Assembly (NCBI GenBank): GCA_009667805.1
Contig: CM019063.1
Coordinates: 60,806,881 to 60,870,880 of the forward strand
Direction of reading: 5' to 3'
DNA: 64,000 nt
From: Leptobrachium leishanense
Lineage: Eukaryota > Chordata > Amphibia > Anura > Megophryidae
Shown here: positions 43,648 through 55,939 of the stretch, one piece after another
Layout of the letters: every line of letters starts with the position of its first letter
How positions within the stretch are numbered: position 1 is the first letter of the stretch
Position numbers and translations under genes: made by a program
The notes under the pieces: generated by a model
Database searches by the model: none
What the model was told of the DNA's origin: nothing
Seen by the model: the letters and a program-made list of their open reading frames with translations, nothing else

Positions 43648-46600
43648 TACCTAGCCTGCTGTGACGTTCCCTTTAAATGCGAGTGTCTTCTCCTTGACCG
43701 TTTTTAATACTGGGTTGTTTTCCACTGTGAAATAGCATCTTCTAAAGTTTAACACATGGGCAGTGGCTTTCATGGACGTTTCACGTCACACAAGGAATAG
43801 CCCAGGGGCCCCTTTTGTGTTTGAGCCCAGCAGATGGTGCTCTCGTTGCAGATGAAGCGACGTCCTGGTGCACCTAGCGATTAGTGTAGTCTTCTGTAAC
43901 ACTTTATCCACGTGTGTCCCTGCTCTAACACACACCGAATTAAAATCTTCGAATGCGTGAAATTGCATAACCTCTTGTTTCTCATTGTACATGGGTACCT
44001 CCCAAACAAATGAGACCCAGAGTATTCGTGCTGTACCTCATCATGGTAATGTCACAATCTGGAAGATGAACCATACACGCAGATATCCTCGAAACACAAA
44101 TTCCTAATCTGACAGTCCGGACCTTAAAGTGGCCGGATCTATTCTAAGACGAGAAAGAAACCATTAGAAACAATGCACAGCAATCTAAGGGTTAATGCAC
44201 GGACAGAATCAATTCAGAATAGCCAAGGTCAGTACACGGTGAGAGCAACCAAAAAGCAGCAAAACCAGGGTTAAAACACAAATGGAGTCAATACGGTTTA
44301 GCCAATGTCGGCACAAGGTAAAGCCAACAATACACAAAATTAGGATTGGGATTAGGTAATAGTGCTCGAGACATTTAGCAGAGGTCACCACGCAGTGGGA
44401 GTTATCAGAATAAGTGTGCTGAGGAGGTCCGAGAAGAAACCACAACACCACCAGAAGGTTTCAGCCACTGGGATTTGAACGAGTACAGCGGCCAGAGTGC
44501 ACGCGCCCAAGCCAGATGGAGCCGGGGCACCTCTGGACACATCCAGTGTGCCTCTGTACCCGGCCAAAGTGCGCACTTCGGGGATTTCCGACTCGCACTT
44601 ACGAGTGCCTGGGGCTGGAGGATGGCTGGGATTGTACAACGCACGGTTACACCTGCCATTTCGGTACCTGGTGTAGCGGTTCCCCCTCTGCCAGGCATGA
44701 CAGGTATTTGCTTGAGTCAACAGGAAACTTACAATACAGCCACAGTGCAACTCACAAATTTCTGAGAGATACTTTGCCAATGGTGGCATGTGTTATTTTA
44801 TCAGTGTCCACACCATCCCTGTATTTATGGCTGCTGTAAAGGTCTGTATTTCCGGCCGCTAAGACAGTCGATGATGAATTAATGGGGCTGTAATGGGCAG
44901 ATAGAAGACACCAAATACTTAACTTGCAGGACAACAGGTCAATGACACAAAAGAGGGTGAACAGAATCGTAGACCTGTCACCGAGCCTAAGGGTACACAG
45001 GCTTCATGATCAGAATAATAAAGAGAGCCGAGGCCGAGCAAATGAACAGTCAGAAACTAGTCAGGTCAGGAATCCCACGTAGCTAAACGGACATGCAAGG
45101 AGAACGGAGCAAAGGAGTGTCACTCACACGCCAAAGAGAGTAAGAGCAACAAAATACATCCCAGTTAAATGTGAGTACACCTGTTTTTTCAGTGCTGTTG
45201 TAGGCCATATTTTGAATGCCAGTGTCAAGGCCTTACCATGCATTACTGCTATCCTCGTGTCTTTCAACAAGGCCAAGTCTCCCTGGGCACCCAAACCAAA
45301 AGACACATTGTTGTACGCCACCGATCTAGCAGCCTGGTTTAGCTCATAAGGGTGTGCTACCTCCTGATTCTGGGTTCCAGTCTTGTAAGTCCATGGGTTA
45401 CTTACCACCAACACCTGCCATACAGATGTGTGTTAAGTGCACCTGCTAAAAGACCAAGGATAGATGGAGTCTTAGAAATTTAGGAACTGTGGGATTTTGG
45501 TGATGTTCTAATAACAGTACCCAATGCCAAGCTATACCTCCAGCTAAATCTCTGTTATGAATCAAAGAACTCTTCCAGGACTAGAGAGGAGCCACCGCAA
45601 AAATGAAAATTTATGAAAGGGACCCAGTGTTTTCCTCTGATTTGGTGGAGCCATTTCTTGAGTGAACTCTCCATCGGTTTATAAAGCTTTATTGCTCCAT
45701 AACCCTTGTGACCTAATTGCATCACACGGTCCTCTTTCTACTTCAGATATGTCTTTATATTGCTGGCTCAGTAATGAATGATGTTATAGAGCATGGAAAG
45801 ACAGCAGAACCTGATGACATTACAAAACAAAGTACTACAGAACAGAGTACACTAGTGAAGGTTTTGGGAGACATGGGTGAGAACCGTAATATTTACAGTC
45901 CACAGAACCGTGGAAATTATGTTCCTCTTAACCCTGGAATATTCTGTACTAAGCCTTGTTAAAACCAAGCCTGCAAAATGCAACCTAACTCAAATGTAAC
46001 CAGGACCCTCCATCAATCCTTGCCTTTTAAATATGGCGGAACAGGAAACTCGCTGTCTCATTTTAATGGATTCCTTTGATCCCTACAAGCAGACTCTGCC
46101 TAGCCTACCCTGCCGGCCGTTAGAATAGCCAGAATGCTAGTATACAGAACTTACGAGGTCAAAAGCAAGCCGAAGTAAGAACCAGAGAGAGAAGTCACAC
46201 ACGCCAGATGTCAGAGCCAGACAGGAAAGTCAGACACGCCAGAATTCGGTACACAGGCACTGCAAATACAAATGCAGCCAAAGGGATAGTCAGAAATGGA
46301 GCCAAAGTCGGTACAAAAATCAAGAAGAGCAAGGGGTTAATGCCAAAAGAGTAGTCAGGAAACAAAGCCAGAGTCGGTACACATAGAACTGATGAAAGGA
46401 TAAAAAGAATGCACTAGTCAGCAACATACCACAACAGGGCAATGAGACTAACTCACTGCTTAGTTTATAAATCCGGCCGGCATCGCGTCATCACGTTGCA
46501 CCCTGCCTGCATCACTGACCCGTGGCCATGAGCGCCGGCATTATCAGTCGGCGGCTGGCCAGTGAGCAGTGAAGACGGCACTGCTGGCCGCCGGCTGTCC

Positions 46601-46894
46601 TGAGACCCAGCCGTGACACTCATCTGCAAATTATAAAATGCAAATTGCATACTGTGCTCTGTTATGGAATGTAACGATCGAAAGTGGAATGTGTGGAATT
46701 AAAACAAAGTCAGATCGGTGCTTTCTCTGATCAAGATAAGAAAGCCACCACACACAAACATCCGAGGTGCATGGGTTTCCTCAAACCACTTTCCTCAAGA
46801 TTTCTAGTGTTACCCCCAAGTCGGAGACACAGCGGGCGATGTGACGTTCTTCTCCCTTGGATGGCACTGTTTTCTGTACTGTCTGAGGGTCGAT
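43648..46894. other. Intergenic stretch, possible LTR-element remnants
   Basis: No gene is recognised. Segments near 44180-44330 and 46200-46620 share wording such as GTCGGTACA and GGGTTAA. The G+C-rich end at 46475-46620 finishes CAGCCGTGACA, which would read TGTCACGGCTG as a 5' LTR end on the minus strand. No gag or pol frame is seen, so the LTR-retrotransposon idea is weak. Confidence 0.3.
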
Positions 46895-47190
46895 GTGAGT
46901 CTACTATGTGCGCCCGTACTGACGTGCTTACTGGTTTCCATAGCAGTGTTGTGACGCTGCAACGGGGCCGGTCACACGCTTGTGCCCGTGCACGAAATGC
47001 GCGCGAAACAAGCATCCGTTATCCAAGCCTCTCCGGCAAAGTGCTAGGACGCGCGTTGACGGAGCTGCAAAGCGCGATTCTTCATAGGAGTGTGCTCAGC
47101 GAGGTGGCCAGATGAGCATTGAGTGGAAGGAATGTCCACTCTCACGGACGTTCCTTCCGCTCTCCAAAGACGCTTGTCTGACACTAGCCT
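46895..47190. mobile_element. TA-type MITE, left end decayed
   Basis: The right end GCTTGTCTGACACTAGCCT is followed by TA. The interior matches the 42337 and 30229 copies, including the inverted GGACGTTCCTTCC hairpin. The left terminus is mutated. Confidence 0.7.
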
Positions 47191-48444
47191 TAATGCTCAT
47201 TTGTGGTTTCTCCAGACCCGGGAGGCTTAGCTATGTTGTAAAAGACACCTGTTGCCATTGGGTCTTTTTAATCTCTCCAGCTTTAGGTGGTATGGGTACA
47301 TTGTTAGGATGGCATGACCTCAAATGGTGGTTTAGTTACACCCTCAAAACAAAATAACCAGGTCAGTTATCTTCTGCTTTTTGACAGCACTGTTGCACGT
47401 TCCCTCCATATCTTCGCTTTCTGCTGTCTCACCCTGGATTGGGTCTTTGCTTTCGAACTTCTGCAGTGGTCAAGTCGAGCAGGAACGAGTGGAAACGTGG
47501 TTCCTCACTACTCTCTAAGGGTCAACTGAGTCACCCTTTCAGCCCAAGCAATGTAAAGGTTTTCTTAGGCTTCAATCAAAGGTTTTCTTAGAAATTAACC
47601 AGAAATACATGGTATTTATTACAAATTATCATGATTCCCTATAACCCAATCTATTTTCATGTTTAAGCAGTTATATCAACTTTGCACGTGGGCTGATGGG
47701 TTAAGCGCGACCTTTCAGTGTTCACTCTGAGAGCCGAAATCTAGGAGGGTTCCCATACTTATTGTCTTTAGGCCTAGAGACCGCTGAGCCTCTGCGGCCA
47801 TAACCCGGCCCTTTCCTATCTGTCTACACGTTTTATCGTTTTCCTGTTTTTGGCACATTGCCCGCACCTTGAGTTTTGTGTGCCTGAACACAAAAGGAGT
47901 CATCACGGCCGGGTCGGCATTATCTGAAAGGAGACTTCCAAGGTTATAAACACAAGTTCCTTAAGATCCGTCCTGGCGATCGCTCAAATTTCATTGCTAA
48001 TGATTAAAGAGAAAAGAAAACAATAGTTGCCACGAGACGCCAGATTACCTGCTCTGGCCGGTCATCCTGTATACAGCCGCAGGTCTGCTAGGCCATGGGG
48101 CATAAATACTCATTTACAGGGGACTACTTCTAAAAAACATAATCGTGGAAACTCTCCAAGATTTCTGCTTTAACCCACCACCCACACTCAAAACCCATTT
48201 TAACCCTGTGCGGTCGAATAAACTTTCAGTATGTGCACCACTGCCAGCTGGTCCTAATTAACTCTCCCCCCAAAACCCCCCCCCCCACTCTTTTAAAGTT
48301 TATGTAACAGTTACAATTACTTTTCTGAAACCTTACATTATGTTAGTCTTTATATTTTATCGTTGTATGAAGCCTTTTAACCCCATCACTGCTGAGCTAT
48401 TTCACCTCTGTGTGCTGAGCTCATTTATTTGTTTTTTGTTTTTT
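47191..48444. other. Intergenic sequence, nothing recognised
   Basis: No gene. A TTAACCCCATCACTGCTGAG end (48378) marks another fragment of the TTAA family at its right side. Confidence 0.45.
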
Positions 48445-48914
48445 TTAAATCATAGTTACATAGGCTGAAAAAAGAAATCCGTCCATCGGGTTCAGCCTCT
48501 CACACGTAGGGATGAGCTGTTCGGGTTCGGACGGTTCGGAGTTCGACCCGAACTTTGGCAGTTCGAAAGTTCGCGAATTTCAAACTTTTTGGGTGTGTTC
48601 GGTTCGAGTTCGAAAAAAAAAGAAATTTTGAAAAAAGTATAGAAAATGCTTAAAAAAATACAAAAAAATCTAGAAATAAAGAGACTCTTTACTGCAGAAT
48701 ATTATAAGCAACGGTTTATTAGATATTGAATTAAAAACTAATGTGTACGTGGAAAGATTATCAACTCTAAATGACCTCTGTTCATAAACGGGCATAACAC
48801 CAGGTGTTTTTAGTCTGGTAATCAATTTGATACACCATAGTGAGGGTGGGGTGGTGTCTGCTTCTGATTGAGATTTGAGAATTAATTTCCTTAAAACATC
48901 CTAATATGCTGCAT

Positions 48915-50119
48915 TTAACCCTTTCGCTGCTGAGGCTTTTCACACCTCTGTGCTGAGGTCATTTTTACCGCTTTCGCTCATCATGTTTAACCGCATTTTG
49001 TAACCATATTTTGATATATGACCCAGACATATTATATATCGTTCTTTCCGGCAGACTTGGCAGATTCATAATATGTCATTATTATATGTATACGTTATGT
49101 CATGTCTGTATATTATAACAAAAATGCAATACAATTTGAATTTTCAATAATTTATTATGTGTAAAGTGTTTTTTTTCACATTTTAACATGCGATCGTTTG
49201 CGGTTATATTTTGTATGGGGTGCGCTTGTTAAAAAAATTAGAAATGGGGTCTCGTTACATTTTTTTGGGGGAAAATTTCGCTTTTTTTAACAAACGCACC
49301 GCATACAAAAATCGTTAGTGCAGCATTATTGTTCACATTATAATTGAAATGGGAACAATATTGCTGCATTAACAAAATTTAATTAACAAGATTTTTTTTT
49401 TAAATATTTTTATTTTTTTATTTATTTATTTAAACATTTTTCATGCTCATGTTTGGTATCCTTGGAAAGGCCATGCTCTGGCCGATCCAACGATATCAAA
49501 CATTAACCCCTAGCTGCCACGGATCGGGATATAGGGGGTTCATTGTAACCCCTTATCTCCACCATTGGTGGCAGCTAGGGGTTAACTCCAGGACTGGCAT
49601 CATCGTGCTATGCACGATGACGCCAGTCCTCAGGGGGAGTTCCCGGAGGCTTGGCCGACATCCAAGATGTCGGCCAGCTCCAGGAGAGGATTACGATCCG
49701 GCGCTTTTCAGCGCCGATTCGTGATCCGGCTCCCCAGGGGTTAATCACAGCCACCATTTGGAAGGGCAGGCTGTGCCCTTCCAAACGGTGCCTGGATTAA
49801 CCCTCTGCCCCCCGGCGATCGGGAGGGAGAGAGGTCCGAAGGACCTCCCCCCTCCCTTTCAGGCGCTTCCTCCGCACATGCGGGGGGGTGCCTGAATTAG
49901 ATGTCATCCCGCCGGCCGCGATGACATCTAATTGCTCCGCCAGGGTCCCGGAGTGCTGGGCTGACATCCAAGATGTCAGCCCGCACCGGGGGGCGCAGCA
50001 ATCCGGCGGAATCCAGCGGATTGCTGCCCCCTGTGCATGGACACGCTCAGCGCGTCCATAGCACAGGAGAACCACTTGGCTGGACGCGCTGAGCGCGTCC
50101 ATAGCAGCCAAGTGGTTAA
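48915..50119. mobile_element. Hairpin-train element, copy A (TTAA-bounded)
   Basis: Bounded by TTAA (48915-48918, 50116-50119), left end CCCTTTCGCTGCTGAGG. The left 520 bases are A/T-rich; the right 670 bases are about ten consecutive hairpins separated by a few bases. Examples: GGCCGACATC/GATGTCGGCC near 49657, TGGAAGGGCA/TGCCCTTCCA near 49760, AGGTCC/GGACCT near 49830, TTAGATGTCATC/GATGACATCTAA near 49896, GGCTGACATC/GATGTCAGCC near 49960 and GGACGCGCTGAGCGCGTCC near 50083. Some hairpins themselves start and end with TTAA. No open reading frame. Confidence 0.8.
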
Positions 50120-50152
50120 CTGGTGTTTGAAAAAAATTCTAAATAACATCTA

Positions 50153-50603
50153 AGGCTAGGGTCAGATGAGCGCATTTTCTACGGACTGTGCGTCCATGCA
50201 GTACGGACGTACTTACTGACTGACAACAAGGTAGTGGCCAAACAGTCCGTTTTTTTCACTGACGTATTTTTTGACTGATGTAGCAGGGAAAATAAATTAC
50301 AATGAAAAAACATTCTGTCCGTCAAAAATGCTGGACATATAAATGCAGTCCATCTGACCTCGTTTCATCACTCACACACAAAGCTATGCAGACGTTGTGG
50401 ACGTGGCGCACTCCGCACGTCCGTTCTAGCAGTATTACGTTCTTGCCTAACCTGCGTCCGTTTGCTGCGTCCGCCATGCATTAGCACTTCCGTGCGGACG
50501 TACTTCGTGTGTGGGGCTCCATTGGTCAGAATGCTATGCTGCCACGGACGTACAAATGTGCGGCAACACGGACGTGATAACTGCGCTCGTCTGACTCCAG
50601 CCT
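50153..50603. mobile_element. TA-type MITE, AGGCTAGGGTCAGATG copy
   Basis: TA on both sides; ends AGGCTAGGGTCAGATGAGCG and inverted CGCTCGTCTGACTCCAGCCT. The interior contains CGGACGTACTT-type CpG-rich words. Confidence 0.8.
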
Positions 50604-50642
50604 TAAGCAATGTTATTTTTCACCTCGGGATTAAACATTCAC

Positions 50643-51590
50643 AGGGTTATTCAGAGAGCGGTGAAAAGCAGGAGAATAACTGGAGAAGTGAAAATTCTAG
50701 GTCAAAATAGCCAAACCAGAAAAATTCTCCCATTTAACTCACTTTCCAAATTGGCTATTTGGTCTAGATTGTTCTCTTCTCCTGCCAGTTCTCCTGGCTT
50801 TCACCTCTCTCTCGGGGTTGTTCAGAGAAAGGTGAAAACCAGGAGAATGGCAGGAAAAGAGAACAATCTGGACCAAATAGCCAATTTGGAAAGTGAGATA
50901 AGGCTAGGGTCAGACTAAAGCATTTTTCACAGCGACCGTCAAAAAGTGCATCCGAACGCATTGCCTTATTTTTTCACGTAATGCGTGAAAACGGTCATAT
51001 GATGCACATTTTTACGAGTGATTTTTTACGGATCCAAACAAGGAAACTTTGGGTGTCTGGACGTTATGTTGGCCGGACATGAGCAGGGTCTGACGTCTCC
51101 AAATCACGCGCACACGCCGCTAATGGACGCAGCGCACTCTGTACGTCCGTACTAGCGGTTCTGCGTTCTCAAAAAAATGCGTTCATTTTCCACTTGCGTT
51201 GCGCAGCCGGACTTTCGTGCGACCGTACTTCGTATATTGGCTGTCATTGCCCGTCATTTGCTGCTAGTGTGGCCGTGATTAAGTGCGCCAGAACGCATGT
51301 TAAAAATTCGCTAATCTGACCCCAGCCTAAATGGGAGAATTTTTCTGGTTTGCCTATTTTGACCTAGAATTTTCCATTCTCCAGTCATTCTCCTGCTCTT
51401 CACCGCTCTCTGAATAACCCTGACAGGGTTATTGAGAGAAAGGTGAAACTCAGGAGAATGACTGAAGAGAAAATTCTAGGTCAAAATAGCCAAACCAGAA
51501 AAATTCTCCCATTTAACTCACTTTCCAAATCGGCTATTTGGTCTAGAATTTTCCATTCTCCAGTCATTCTCCTGCTTTTCACCGCCAAAA
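50643..51590. repeat. Array of three foldback MITE units, middle one inverted
   Basis: Units at about 50643-50819, 50820-51422 (inverted and split by a TA-type MITE) and 51424-51590. Each carries GGTGAAAAGCAGGAGAAT-type arms and the shared centre AGAAAAATTCTCCCATTTAA. Ends read GGGTTATTCAGAGAG and its inverse. The same family as 13513-13694; 63209-63727 has similar ends. Confidence 0.8.
50901..51328. mobile_element. TA-type MITE nested in foldback unit
   Basis: Begins AGGCTAGGGTCAGACTAAAG after TA and ends CTAATCTGACCCCAGCCT. It interrupts the inverted foldback unit: the host word AAGTGAGATA before it and AAATGGGAGAATTTTTCTGG after it are adjacent in the intact unit's complement. Confidence 0.8.
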
Positions 51591-52184
51591 AATCAGTAAA
51601 CTTTTTCTGCGTGTCCGAAAATGTTTCCTCTTTTCATACAGACTGCCGCCCCAAGCAGTTGTTTATGGATAGATTAAAGGAAAAGCATTTACCGTCATTT
51701 GAAATGTCATTTTTTGGTTTTTACATATTTCTATACATCCTAGAAATCCGCCACTTCACGGGCAGGTTATGGGGACCTCCTAGGCACGATATTTGAAGGA
51801 ATTTTTCGTTTTTATTTTTAACCTTTATTTCATGGAAAACTCACTGTCCCTTTAAAAACTTTTTTTTTAAACTTTTTGTCCTTGTTTCCTGTCCCCCAGG
51901 GCACTACCCGGACCCCCATACACCTTTTATGGCAAATATGTAGCATATATGCCCTCTTGGAGGGCACTCTAAAAACCGAATTTTCAGCCCCATTGACTTG
52001 TATGGGGTTCGAGTTCGGGTTCGGGTTCGGATCCGAACATTTGGAAAGTTCGGGTTCGGCTTCGAACCGAACTCGGGGAGTGTTCGGCTCATCCCTACTC
52101 ACACGTCATCTATTCCTGTTGATCCAAAAGAAGGCAAAAAACCCAGTCTGATGCGCTCACCAATATGCAACATACTGGCCAAAA

Positions 52185-52325
52185 CAGTAATTGAATTTAA
52201 GCAGGCATGGGATAGGCATAAGGCTATCCTAAGCAAAAGATAAATCCAGGTAAAGTATCCATGTAATTGGGCAGACTAGATGGGCCGAAAGGTTCTTATC
52301 TGCCGACATTTTTCTATGTTCTATA
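52185..52325 (+). mobile_element. LINE tail inserted in CR1 fragment
   Basis: It contains GGGATAGGCATAAGGCTATC and GGGCAGACTAGATGGGCCGA with a TTTCTATGTT end, the same 3' end as 29580-29695. A short ATACTGG duplication flanks it. Confidence 0.7.
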
Positions 52326-52518
52326 CTGGGGAAAAAATCCTTCTTGGACCCAGAATGGCGTCAGATTTCTCCTTGGATCAAGAAGCTTTGCCCCACATAT
52401 TAAATATTATGACCCTTAATATAATGTTTAAAAGTCTGTACAGTCTCTGACCCAACCACCTCAACAGGCAGAGAATTCCACAGCTTTAATGTTCTCACAG
52501 TAAAATAACCCACCCTAT

Positions 52519-52964
52519 TAGGGATGTGCATCACTGAAAAATGTTTCGTTTAATTTCGTTTTTGGAATTTCGGAATTAATTTTTTTTCGTATTTCGTTTA
52601 ATTTTTATCGTATCGTATCAGATTCATATCGAATCGAATTCGATAGTTGATATCCATTTGATAGTTCATTTAAATTTCTATCGTATCGGATTCGTATCAT
52701 ATCAAATTGTATCGAATCGAATTGTATTCGATAGTTGATATCCATCTGATAGTTCATTTCAAATTCGATAGTTGATATCAATTATTCTAATTTTTCTTTT
52801 ATGATGATGACACAGTGTAAAACGAAATAAATTAGTTATATACCATTTTGTTTAGTTTCGTATCATACCGTTGCGTTTTCGTTTCGTATTCGTATCGATT
52901 CAATACGAATTATCAAATTTTGTTCCGAATTCCGAGTTTTTCCGACAAAAAATTCCCATCTCTA
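52519..52964. mobile_element. hAT-like element rich in ATCGTATCG-type motifs
   Basis: Ends are TAGGGATGTGCATCACTG and, weakly inverted, AATTCCCATCTCTA. Flanks CACCCTAT and CTCCCTAT match at seven of eight bases, and the CR1 sequence resumes exactly after them. The interior is repetitive (TCGATAGTTGATATC several times). Confidence 0.8.
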
Positions 52965-53107
52965 CTCCCTATGCTTTAGGCAAAAGCCAAGAGGTACAAA
53001 AGTGCACAACATAAAGAAATCAATGGTATATATGAGAATAAAAGGCACTCCTGGTAGATAGAAATAAAATGGCATATTACAAAAAAAGGACATTATCGAA
53101 ACAAGTA

Positions 53108-53840
53108 TGTTACATAGTTACATAGTTACATAGTTATATAGGCTGAAAAAAGACATGCGTCCATCGGGTTCAGCCTCTCCCACATAACCTACTGCTGTTG
53201 ATCCAAAAGAAGGCAAAAAACCCAGTCTGAATGCTTGCCAATATGCAACATACTGGGAAAAAATTCCTCCTTGACCCCAGAATGGCAGTCAGATTTCTCC
53301 TTGGATCAAGAAGCTTTTACCCACATATTAAATATTATAACCCTTAATATTCTGTGTCTGCAGGAAGTCATCCAGTCGTTTTTTAAAAGTCTGTACAGAC
53401 TCTGACCCAACCACCTCAACAGGCAGAGAATTCCACAGCTTTATTGTTCTCACCGTAAAATAACCCTTCCTATGCTTTAAGCTAAATTTTCTTTCTTCCA
53501 GTCTAAATGGATGACCCCTTGTCCTATGTATAGTCCTGTTAATGAATAGGTTATCAGACAATGGTTGATAATGGCCCCGTATATATTTATATAAGGTTAT
53601 CAGATCCCCTCTAAGGCGCCTTTTCTCTAAACTAAACAGGTTTAAGCTTGTTAGTCTTTCCTCATAACTTAACCCTTCCATCCCCCTTATTAATTTAGTT
53701 GCCCGTCTCTGCACTTTTTCTAACGATATAATATCTTTTTTTAAGACAGGTGCCCAAAATTGCACGGCATATTCAAGGTGCGGCCTGACCATTGATTTAT
53801 ACAGAGGCAAAATTATGTTTTCATCCCGTGAGTGAACTCC
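53108..53840 (-). mobile_element. CR1-type LINE 3' fragment with coding end
   Basis: The minus strand reads PLYKSMVRPHLEYAVQFWAP, VLKKDIISLEKVQRRATKLI, LFSLEKRRLRGDLITLYKYI and WNSLPVEVVGSESVQTFKKR: the C-terminal part of a CR1 reverse-transcriptase protein with no frame break over 160 codons. The 3' end is the GTTACATAGTTACATAGTTA tail. It is 5' truncated and relatively young. Confidence 0.92.
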
Positions 53841-55805
53841 CCTTTACATAAGTATGGCGAGCAAACGAAGAACAATATTTGCGAAAAAAAAAAGTGAAAT
53901 TCACGGAGAAGTACGCGATGAAAGACTGTAACAGGTGGATAACCCCAAGGGAGACAGGTCTCCAGACGAATAAAACCCCTGGGTCAAAATAAAAGTAAAA
54001 CAGAATAATGGAGCAGGTCCATGCATATAGGGAAATCACATTTCCGTAAAAGATAAGTGGGTAGGAAGGAAAGATGGGTAGTGGGGAGGGGTAGTATTAG
54101 TAATCAAATAGGAGGAGCGGATATCGGCGGGCCGAAGAAAGGTAAGTAAAAAGGGGGTCTACAGAATAACATCTCACGCAGACGGAGCATGGAGTGGGGA
54201 GCGGGAAGAGAGAGGGAGGAAGAGGGAAAGATAAAAAAAAAGTGGGGAGAAGAGGAAGGAGAGCGAGATAGAAATGAGAAAAAATGAAAAGAAAACGTAA
54301 AGCAGGAATCGACACCCTGATGGGCAGGGTCAGCGGACAGCGCCCGACCCACACTCACCCAACATCCACCAGGCATTCACGGCAAGAGGCCAAGGATATG
54401 AAAACACCCCAGTAATACCATTTATGCATGTGAGCCGGTGGGGCGAAGGCCAATGTGAAAAAGGAGTGCAGGGTACAATACCAAAATGACAACAACTTAT
54501 AAGAGGTGGCTTGGGGGCATACCTGTGGGGTACCACGATGGGTCAGCTCATATGTGTCCTTACATTGAGAATCAGAGATGGAGGTGCCCCGGGATCTGAT
54601 CCCACCTTTGTTCAAAAGTCATGGGAACAGGGTCATAGCAGGTCTATAACACCCGATAAATAGTAGATATCCCGTGGGGCAACATTCGCGGAGAAGAGCA
54701 GAGCGTCTCAAAAGGGGTAAGGCTTCTAGTAAGTCTCTGACGAGCCGGCAGTGATAAGAGATAATGAGATATTTGTATAAAATTGAAGCGCTCCAAAGGA
54801 GAAGGCAAGGACAAGTCACTCGGCCTCTCCCATGTCGGAATGAGGTCAGATCCCGAGACGAAGTCAAAGGCTTTTGGAATCGGCGGAGATCCACAACGGA
54901 CAACGAAGCCGCGGATGTATGCCAACAGGAAAGTCAGGATTTGCAGAGAGGGGCACCATCGGGACGGGTAGGATGACAGGGAGCAGCGTCGAACAGCAGA
55001 CAACCAAAGTCGCACAGTGGAGCCCACTAACAGGTGTCAAAAGAGATTGGGGCACTCTACTCCCAGGATTCAACCAAGGTAAAACTGATGTGGGGTGGCA
55101 TACGTTTCAAAGTCCTGCCAAAGCGCATGCCTGCCAGTGTTCCATTCAACCACACATTGCAAATGAGTAGCCTGATAGTAAAGGAAGAAGTCAGAGAGAG
55201 CTAAACATATGGACTCCTTGGACCTGGACAAAATACGGAAACGGAGTCGAGCACAGGCGTGGCCCCAGACAAACTGTGAACAAGTGGACCGGAGGGTGGC
55301 AAAGAAGGACGACGGAACATAGATAGGCAGCATTTGGAAAAGGTATAGTAAGCGTGGAAGCATGTTCATTTTCAGGATGCTGATTTTCCCGAGCCACGAG
55401 ATCCGGAGCGTTTTCCACTGCGATAAATCCCGTATTACATCAGACCACAGCGTTAATAAGTTCTCACGGAAAAGATCTTGGGATTCTGGAGTAAGCCAGA
55501 CACCCAAGTATCTCATCTGCCAAGTATCTCATCTTACAAAGAAAACAAGCAATTGGTGATAGGAGAAGCGTTATTTACTTATCTTTAAAATGCTGAAGTA
55601 ATTCCCAGGAGATGGTCCGTTGCTCCACACAGAAATAGGAAAAAAAACATAGGGACTTCAGCGTTTGGAGAGATCGTTATTAGGTCCAAGAATCAGACCA
55701 ATAGGATGCTGGAATCGTCAAAACCGGAATCGGCAAAAAACGGAATGATGAGAAATTTAAATGAATAAAATTTTCTTATTCCAAAATAAATATCAGTAGA
55801 TAAAA

Positions 55806-55846
55806 GCCCAACGCGTTTGATCTATACAATAGACTTTTTCAAGGGC
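55806..55846 (-). ncRNA. Degraded hammerhead-like module, left arm of palindrome
   Basis: On the minus strand it shows a GCCC/GGGC closing helix, a short stem II and a self-complementary ACGCGT, but the catalytic core CTGATGA is replaced by a TTGAAA-type sequence and GAAA by CAAA. It is similar in layout to 33022 and 57287. It is a relic or a different fold; catalysis is not expected. Confidence 0.3.
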
Positions 55847-55898
55847 AGTAATAATACACAATAATATTATTTTACATGTTGCATTGTGTATTATTACT

Positions 55899-55939
55899 GC
55901 CCTTGAAAAAGTCTATTCTATAGACGAAATGCGTTGGGC
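55899..55939 (+). ncRNA. Degraded hammerhead-like module, right arm of palindrome
   Basis: It mirrors the module at 55806 on the + strand. It has a GCCC/GGGC closing helix, AGTC/GAC stem, GAAA and TGCGT, but no CTGATGA core. The two modules point outward from the centre of a 0.47-kb palindrome. Confidence 0.3.

Larger units (their letters stand above)
48507..52097. mobile_element. hAT-like element, 3.6 kb, perfect 8-bp target duplication
   Basis: Ends are TAGGGATGAGCTGTTCGGG and the inverted GTTCGGCTCATCCCTA; CTCACACG is present on both sides (48499-48506, 52098-52105). Subterminal TTCGGGTTCGG motifs repeat at both ends. No transposase is recognised. It hosts the hairpin-train element 48915-50119, two TA-type MITEs and a foldback array. 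Confidence 0.9.
48445..52990 (-). mobile_element. CR1 3' fragment split by three insertions
   Basis: CR1 3' UTR pieces lie at 48445-48506, 52098-52184, 52326-52518 and 52965-52985, collinear with the intact fragment at 53108-53840. They are separated by a 3.6-kb hAT-like element, a younger LINE tail (52185-52325) and a small hAT-like element (52519-52964). Confidence 0.85.

Noticed and set aside
44385..46650. LTR retrotransposon
   Set aside because: Only a TGTCACGG-like end and repetitive wording; no pair of LTRs, primer-binding site or gag/pol frame found, so listed only as a weak possibility.
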